Below are positions 60,291-64,000 of a DNA stretch of 64,000 nt, in pieces (position 1 is the first letter of the stretch; every line of letters begins with the position of its first letter). Source of the DNA: Pseudomonas sp. GM41(2012) (GTDB lineage: Bacteria; Pseudomonadota; Gammaproteobacteria; Pseudomonadales; Pseudomonadaceae); contig NZ_AKJN02000006.1 in assembly GCF_000282315.2 (NCBI RefSeq), positions 496,001-560,000 on the forward strand, read 5' to 3'. The position numbers and the translations under genes are program-made. The notes under the pieces were generated by a model. That model ran no database searches. It had not been told where the DNA came from and worked only from the letters and a program-made list of their open reading frames with translations.

Positions 60291-61601
60291 TCAGCGGTTG
60301 ACCAGTTTGGCCGGCAAGGCGATCACCAGAAAGCTGCTGAGGATCAGGCAGCCGGCAAAGAACCACAGCGCGCCGGCGCTGCTGCCGGTGACGTCGATGG
60401 CGACTCCCATCAGCGAGTTGCTGACCAGCCCGGCGATGTTCGCCAACGAGCAGGCGAGAGCGAAGCCGGTGGCCGCCGCGGTGCCTTTGAGAAAGGTCGC
60501 CGGCAGACTGAAGAACACCGGCACCGCACCGATGATCGCCGCCGACGCGATGGCGAACAGCGCTACGGTCGCCACCACGTTGTGGACGAAGAACGGCGCA
60601 CTGGCCATGGCGGCGGCGCCCACCAAAAACGGCACGATGATGTGCCAGCGACGTTCGCGGTGTTTGTCGGAGCTGGCGCCGATCAACAGCATGCCCAACA
60701 ACGCGGCGATGCTCGGCAGCGCCGTGAGTACGCCGATGTGAAAGGTGTCGATGATGCCGGCATTGCGGATGAAGGTCGGCATCCAGAAACCCATGGCATA
60801 GGCACTCAGCAGGATCGAGAAGTCGATCCCGCCGAGCATCCAGACCTTCAGGTTGAAGAAGCCGTCGCGAAAACTGTGTTTGCTGTCCCCGCCACTGGCC
60901 TCATCGGCGCGCAGTTCTTGCTCCAGCAGGTTTTTTTCATCGTCGTTGAGCCATTTGGCCTGGCGATAGTTGTTGGGCAGGGCCCAGAAGGTCAGCACGC
61001 CGAGCATGACACTCGGTACCGCTTCAATGAGGAACAGCCATTGCCAGCCATGCAGGCCGCCAAAGTTATCGAAATAACCCATGACCCAGCCAGACAGCGG
61101 GCCGCCAATCACGCTGGACAGCGGCAGGCCGATCATGAACAACGCAATGATGCGGCCGCGTCGATAGGTCGGAAACCAGGTCGTCAGGTAATACAGAACG
61201 CCTGGCAGAAAGCCTGCTTCGGCGGCGCCGAGCAAGAAGCGCAGGATGTAGAACTGAGTGGTGGACGTCACGAGCATGGTGCAGGCCGACAGCAGGCCCC
61301 AGGTGATCATGATGCGGGCGATCCAGATCTTGGCGCCGACTTTCTCCAGCACCAGGTTGCTCGGCACCTCGAACAGGATGTAGCCGACAAAAAACAGGCC
61401 GGCTCCGAGGCCGAAGGCGGTTTCGCTGAAGTGCAGTTGATCGAGCATCTGCAGTTTGGCGAAGCCGATATTGATCCGGTCGAGGTACGCGGCCAGGTAG
61501 CAGAAGCACAGGAAAGGGATCAGCTTCCAGGTGATCTTGTGGTAAAGCGCTTGAATCGGGTCGGCGACCGTGGTCGCAGGTGTTGCATTCGCAATGGGCA
61601 T
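60291..61601 (-). CDS. nicT: MFS transporter, probable nicotinate carrier NicT
   Basis: A 436-residue, twelve-helix carrier of the anion:cation symporter family with AAYLDRINIGFAKLQMLDQL and LLGAAEAGFLPGVLYYLTTW. It lies downstream of nicF, nicE and nicD in the order found in P. putida, where NicT takes up nicotinate or 6-hydroxynicotinate. The start at 61601 is an ATG. A REP element separates it from nicF. It is strongly similar to the carrier at 1.3 kb, so without context the substrate would be uncertain. Confidence 0.82.
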   Translation of the reverse strand: MPIANATPATTVADPIQALYHKITWKLIPFLCFCYLAAYLDRINIGFAKLQMLDQLHFSETAFGLGAGLFFVGYILFEVPSNLVLEKVGAKIWIARIMITWGLLSACTMLVTSTTQFYILRFLLGAAEAGFLPGVLYYLTTWFPTYRRGRIIALFMIGLPLSSVIGGPLSGWVMGYFDNFGGLHGWQWLFLIEAVPSVMLGVLTFWALPNNYRQAKWLNDDEKNLLEQELRADEASGGDSKHSFRDGFFNLKVWMLGGIDFSILLSAYAMGFWMPTFIRNAGIIDTFHIGVLTALPSIAALLGMLLIGASSDKHRERRWHIIVPFLVGAAAMASAPFFVHNVVATVALFAIASAAIIGAVPVFFSLPATFLKGTAAATGFALACSLANIAGLVSNSLMGVAIDVTGSSAGALWFFAGCLILSSFLVIALPAKLVNR

Positions 61602-61711
61602 TGGGTGTCTCCTGGCGGTGACTTATGGTTTTTATACAGCCGCTTTTTTCCAGCGCTCTGGCGCGCTGAAAGCGGCGTCCAAAGGCAGTGTCAGAAGACT
61701 GAGGGCCCATC

Positions 61712-61779
61712 TGTAGGAGCAAAGCTTGCTCGCGATGGCATCCTTGAAATCGCCATCGCGGGCAAGCCTTGCTCCTACA
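61712..61779. repeat. REP-type palindrome pair
   Basis: TGTAGGAGCAAAGCTTGCTC plus GCGATGGC faces GCCATCGCGGGCAAGCCTTG plus CTCCTACA with three mismatches. It interrupts the nicF-nicT spacing. Confidence 0.82.
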
Positions 61780-61841
61780 AGGTTTGCTCCTCAGTTTTTT
61801 ACCAAGACCTGCGCTCTATGGCGCGGTTCTTGTGGTACGCA

Positions 61842-62474
61842 TCAGCATTTCTCGAAGTGCGCGATGGCCTCCTGCTTGCTGACGACATCGCCGTACTTGC
61901 TGTCGATGTCGAACAGGTTGGCTTCATGGGGCGCCGGATGCCGGTCGCCGACGCATTCGCGCACGACGATGGTGCGAAAACCGTGTTGCACGGCGTCCAC
62001 CGCTGTCGCCCGAATGCAGCCGCTGGTTGAGCAACCGGCCAGCACCACGGTGTCGATGCCTTGGGCGTGCAGCATCGAGGCCAGGCTGCTGCCGAAAAAG
62101 GCACTGGCGTACTGCTTGCTGATCACCACTTCATCCTTCTGGGGTAGTACCTCTTCGCAAAACGCCGCCAAGGGGTTGCCCTCGACCATATCTTTCATCA
62201 CCGGGGCTTTTTTAACCCAGATGCCACCGTCGGCGAAATGGCCGGGATGGTAGCGGATATTGGTGTGCACCACCGGGATGCCCTGACGACGGGCGCTGGC
62301 CAACAGTTCAACGCTTTCGGCCACGGCACTGACCACGCCGGGTGCGAACAGCGGCGCCCCTTCAGTGGTGTAGCCACGCATGAAATCGATCATCAGCAAT
62401 GCGGCTTTCTGGCCGAAACCGATGCGCTGGCCCCACACGCCCTGGTAGTTGTCGTTGGCGGTTTGTTCGCTCAT
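61842..62474 (-). CDS. nicF: Maleamate amidohydrolase NicF
   Basis: A 210-residue cysteine hydrolase of the isochorismatase family that turns maleamate into maleate plus ammonia in nicotinate breakdown. Catalytic triad: Asp30 (LLMIDFMRGYT), Lys120 (VVISKQYASAF), Cys153 (GCSTSGCIRATAVDA). Context with nicE and nicD identifies it among isochorismatase-like proteins. It starts 12 bases after the nicE stop. Confidence 0.93.
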   Translation of the reverse strand: MSEQTANDNYQGVWGQRIGFGQKAALLMIDFMRGYTTEGAPLFAPGVVSAVAESVELLASARRQGIPVVHTNIRYHPGHFADGGIWVKKAPVMKDMVEGNPLAAFCEEVLPQKDEVVISKQYASAFFGSSLASMLHAQGIDTVVLAGCSTSGCIRATAVDAVQHGFRTIVVRECVGDRHPAPHEANLFDIDSKYGDVVSKQEAIAHFEKC

Positions 62475-62486
62475 GTCGCTGACCTC

Positions 62487-63239
62487 TTAATAGGCGCCGG
62501 AGAGCAGGGCGCCTGCACCGGGAACAATCGGTTCCAGGTCCAGGGCCTTGAGCATGGCGTAGGTGGTGGCAATGGCGGCGGTGAGCACGGGTTTTCCGGT
62601 TTGCGCTTCGACCTGCGCCACCACCGGCAATGACTGCATCTGCACGCAGGCCGAAAGCACAATCACGTCGACGCCTTCCAGGTTCATGCCGGCTACGATG
62701 CCCGGCAGATTCGCCGGATCGTGACGGGCCACGGCAAGGTTGTCGGGAATTTCCAGTGCGCGCCAGTCCACGACTTCGAAGCCTTCTGCGCGTATGTAAT
62801 CCACCACCAGTTCGGTCAGCGGTTTCATGTACGGCGCGACGATAGCGATGCGTTTGGCGCCCAGCACTTTCAGGCCTTCGATCAAGGCGCCGGCGCTGGT
62901 AATGACCGGCGCGTTGCCGTCGTTATCGGCAGTGGCCTTGCGCAGCCGCTGCTCGGATTTGCGGTGATAACCCAGACCCATGGCCATGATCGCCACCAAG
63001 CACGCGTAACCCAATACGTCGACCTTGGCGTCGGACAACTCCACGGCGCAGCGGTCGGATTCGCCGTCCATCGCCGCCAGCTCTTCCTTGCGCACTTGCT
63101 TCATGCGCATGCGGCTGGAGTGAAAGGTGAAGCGTTCCGGGCGGATCAACTGACGCGCGGTGAGCATCGCCGGGATCTCGGTTTCCATGGTGGTGTTGGA
63201 GCTCGGCACAATCTGGCCGATGCGGTAAGGCGTGAGCAT
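62487..63239 (-). CDS. nicE: Maleate cis-trans isomerase NicE
   Basis: A 250-residue Asp/Glu-racemase-superfamily enzyme converting maleate to fumarate, the last step of the nicotinate pathway. The two catalytic cysteines are Cys80 (VLGYACLVAIMAMG) and Cys198 (VIVLSACVQMQSLP); IGQIVPSSNTTMETEIP is the substrate-side N-terminus. It starts 18 bases after the nicD stop and is followed by nicF. Confidence 0.95.
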   Translation of the reverse strand: MLTPYRIGQIVPSSNTTMETEIPAMLTARQLIRPERFTFHSSRMRMKQVRKEELAAMDGESDRCAVELSDAKVDVLGYACLVAIMAMGLGYHRKSEQRLRKATADNDGNAPVITSAGALIEGLKVLGAKRIAIVAPYMKPLTELVVDYIRAEGFEVVDWRALEIPDNLAVARHDPANLPGIVAGMNLEGVDVIVLSACVQMQSLPVVAQVEAQTGKPVLTAAIATTYAMLKALDLEPIVPGAGALLSGAY

Positions 63240-63257
63240 AAAAGTCTCCGGATTCGA

Positions 63258-64000
63258 TTAGTTCAGGCGTGGGCCAAGGAAATCACCGAAGGCACTGAAG
63301 AAGCCTTCGAGGTCATCCCAGGGAATCATGTGTCCGGCGTTTTCGACGTGGACACTGCGAATGTTCGGTTGCAGGTCGAGGATTTCCGCTTCGTCCTCGG
63401 GCTGAATAACACCACCTCGGCCGGCGATCATCAGTAACGCCGGGGCCTGGAGTTTCGGCAGGTCCTGATGGAAGTCCACGTCGTGGAAATCGTTGAAGGC
63501 CCGCACGATTGCTGGTTCGTAGCAGGTGTGCAGCCATTCGGCGCGCAGTTGCAATTGTTCCTCGGACCAGGTGGCGCAGAAAGCGCGCATGGCCTCGGCA
63601 TTCATCCCGCTCAACGACTGGCGAATCGAATCGACATACCACGGCAGTTTGCTCGGATACTCGCGCCGGCCAGGGCCGGACACCGGTGGATCGATCAGCA
63701 CCAAACGGTTAACCCCGGCCGGATGCCGCACCGCGCTGCGCACGGCAAAACGGGCGCCCATGGAGTGGCCGACCAGGTTGTAGCTGTTCAGCTTCATGGC
63801 TTTGGCGAAAGCGCCGATGTCGTCGGCGCAGGCGTCAGCGCTGTAGTCCAGCTCGGGCCCGGTTGAGGAGAGGCCGCGACCGCGAACGTCCAGCACGTAA
63901 GTGTCGAAATGCTCGCCTAAGCGCTCCGCGACAAACCCCCAGGTGATCGCCGGGCTGGTGATGCCGGGAATCAGAATCAGCGCCGGACCTTTACCGCCAT
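63258..64000 (-). CDS. nicD: N-formylmaleamate deformylase NicD (5' end beyond window)
   Basis: The visible 246 codons of an alpha/beta hydrolase that removes formate from N-formylmaleamate. The frame stays open to the window edge (GGKGPALILIPGITSPAITW is the first part), so the start lies outside; the in-frame GTG at 63896 is internal. The nucleophile Ser is in YNLVGHSMGARFAVRS, and the C-terminal His in NAGHMIPWDDL. By the P. putida order, nicC and nicX should lie just to the right. Confidence 0.92.
   Translation of the reverse strand, partial: GGKGPALILIPGITSPAITWGFVAERLGEHFDTYVLDVRGRGLSSTGPELDYSADACADDIGAFAKAMKLNSYNLVGHSMGARFAVRSAVRHPAGVNRLVLIDPPVSGPGRREYPSKLPWYVDSIRQSLSGMNAEAMRAFCATWSEEQLQLRAEWLHTCYEPAIVRAFNDFHDVDFHQDLPKLQAPALLMIAGRGGVIQPEDEAEILDLQPNIRSVHVENAGHMIPWDDLEGFFSAFGDFLGPRLN

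Noticed and set aside
60267..62030. Open frame of about 590 codons on the plus strand
   Set aside because: It is antisense to nicT and part of nicF, of low-complexity Arg/Gln/Gly composition, and crosses REP elements; not a gene.
1..64000. CRISPR array, tRNA or rRNA gene, integrase or transposase
   Set aside because: I found no regular repeat-spacer pattern, no cloverleaf or rRNA signature, and no protein of these classes.

Overview
The window is chromosomal DNA of a Pseudomonas, most probably of the fluorescens group. The evidence is the gene content (2-ketogluconate operon with PtxS operators, pyoverdine maturation acylase PvdQ, nicotinate nic genes, DpkA-like reductase, MdfA-type and ACS-type MFS carriers), the high GC, and at least fourteen REP-type palindromes of the kinds typical of fluorescent pseudomonads. 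I saw no rRNA, tRNA, CRISPR array, insertion sequence or prophage. The window ends inside nicD.

Layout. 1-5.3 kb: aldo/keto reductase, then a glycerate/sugar-diacid locus (MFS carrier divergent from a CdaR-type regulator, followed by glycerate kinase). 5.7-8.6 kb: chemoreceptor and class I aminotransferase. 8.7-14.1 kb: the complete kguE-kguK-kguT-kguD operon and its repressor gene ptxS, each with a perfect TGAAACCGGTTTCA operator. 14.3-20.1 kb: a lower-GC block with two related beta-rich proteins of unknown function and a pertactin-like autotransporter. 20.2-22.4 kb: LysE exporter, AraC regulator, DUF1345 membrane protein. 22.5-29.1 kb: RND pump and adaptor divergent from an RstA/RstB-like two-component pair. 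29.2-31.0 kb: ECF sigma factor, anti-sigma factor and a secreted TPR protein; the sigma gene appears to lack an ATG/GTG/TTG start. 31.3-36.5 kb: dehydrogenase, secreted hydrolase, DUF411 copper-type protein with a YqaA membrane protein, a small unknown gene behind an 18-codon ORF, and an aldo/keto reductase divergent from a LysR regulator.

37.5-44.6 kb is the most unusual part: a five-gene operon (MdfA-like exporter, LuxE-like acyl-protein synthetase, LuxC-type acyl reductase fused to a PaaK-like adenylating domain, second PaaK-like ligase, two-domain GNAT acetyltransferase). It carries the carboxylate-to-aldehyde half of the lux chemistry without luciferase, and I know of no named product for it. 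44.8-49.3 kb: two tiny membrane/lipoprotein genes, a Fur-like DNA-binding protein with no metal-binding domain, pvdQ behind a near-match to the PvdS iron-starvation box, and a FecR-type anti-sigma gene without a sigma partner nearby. 49.4-54.2 kb: a 1599-residue toxin-like protein ending in an aspzincin-type metallopeptidase motif.

54.4-59 kb: DpkA-like reductase, ElaB/YqjD protein, small unknown gene, LysR regulator divergent from a nitrilase, LEA-type lipoprotein. 59.1-64 kb: periplasmic nucleoside hydrolase and, reading leftwards from the right edge, nicD (partial), nicE, nicF and nicT of aerobic nicotinate degradation. Each palindromic repeat sits in a gap between genes, except one that has become the 3' end of kguK. 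All identifications were made by reading the sequence and recalling families; no database search was run.
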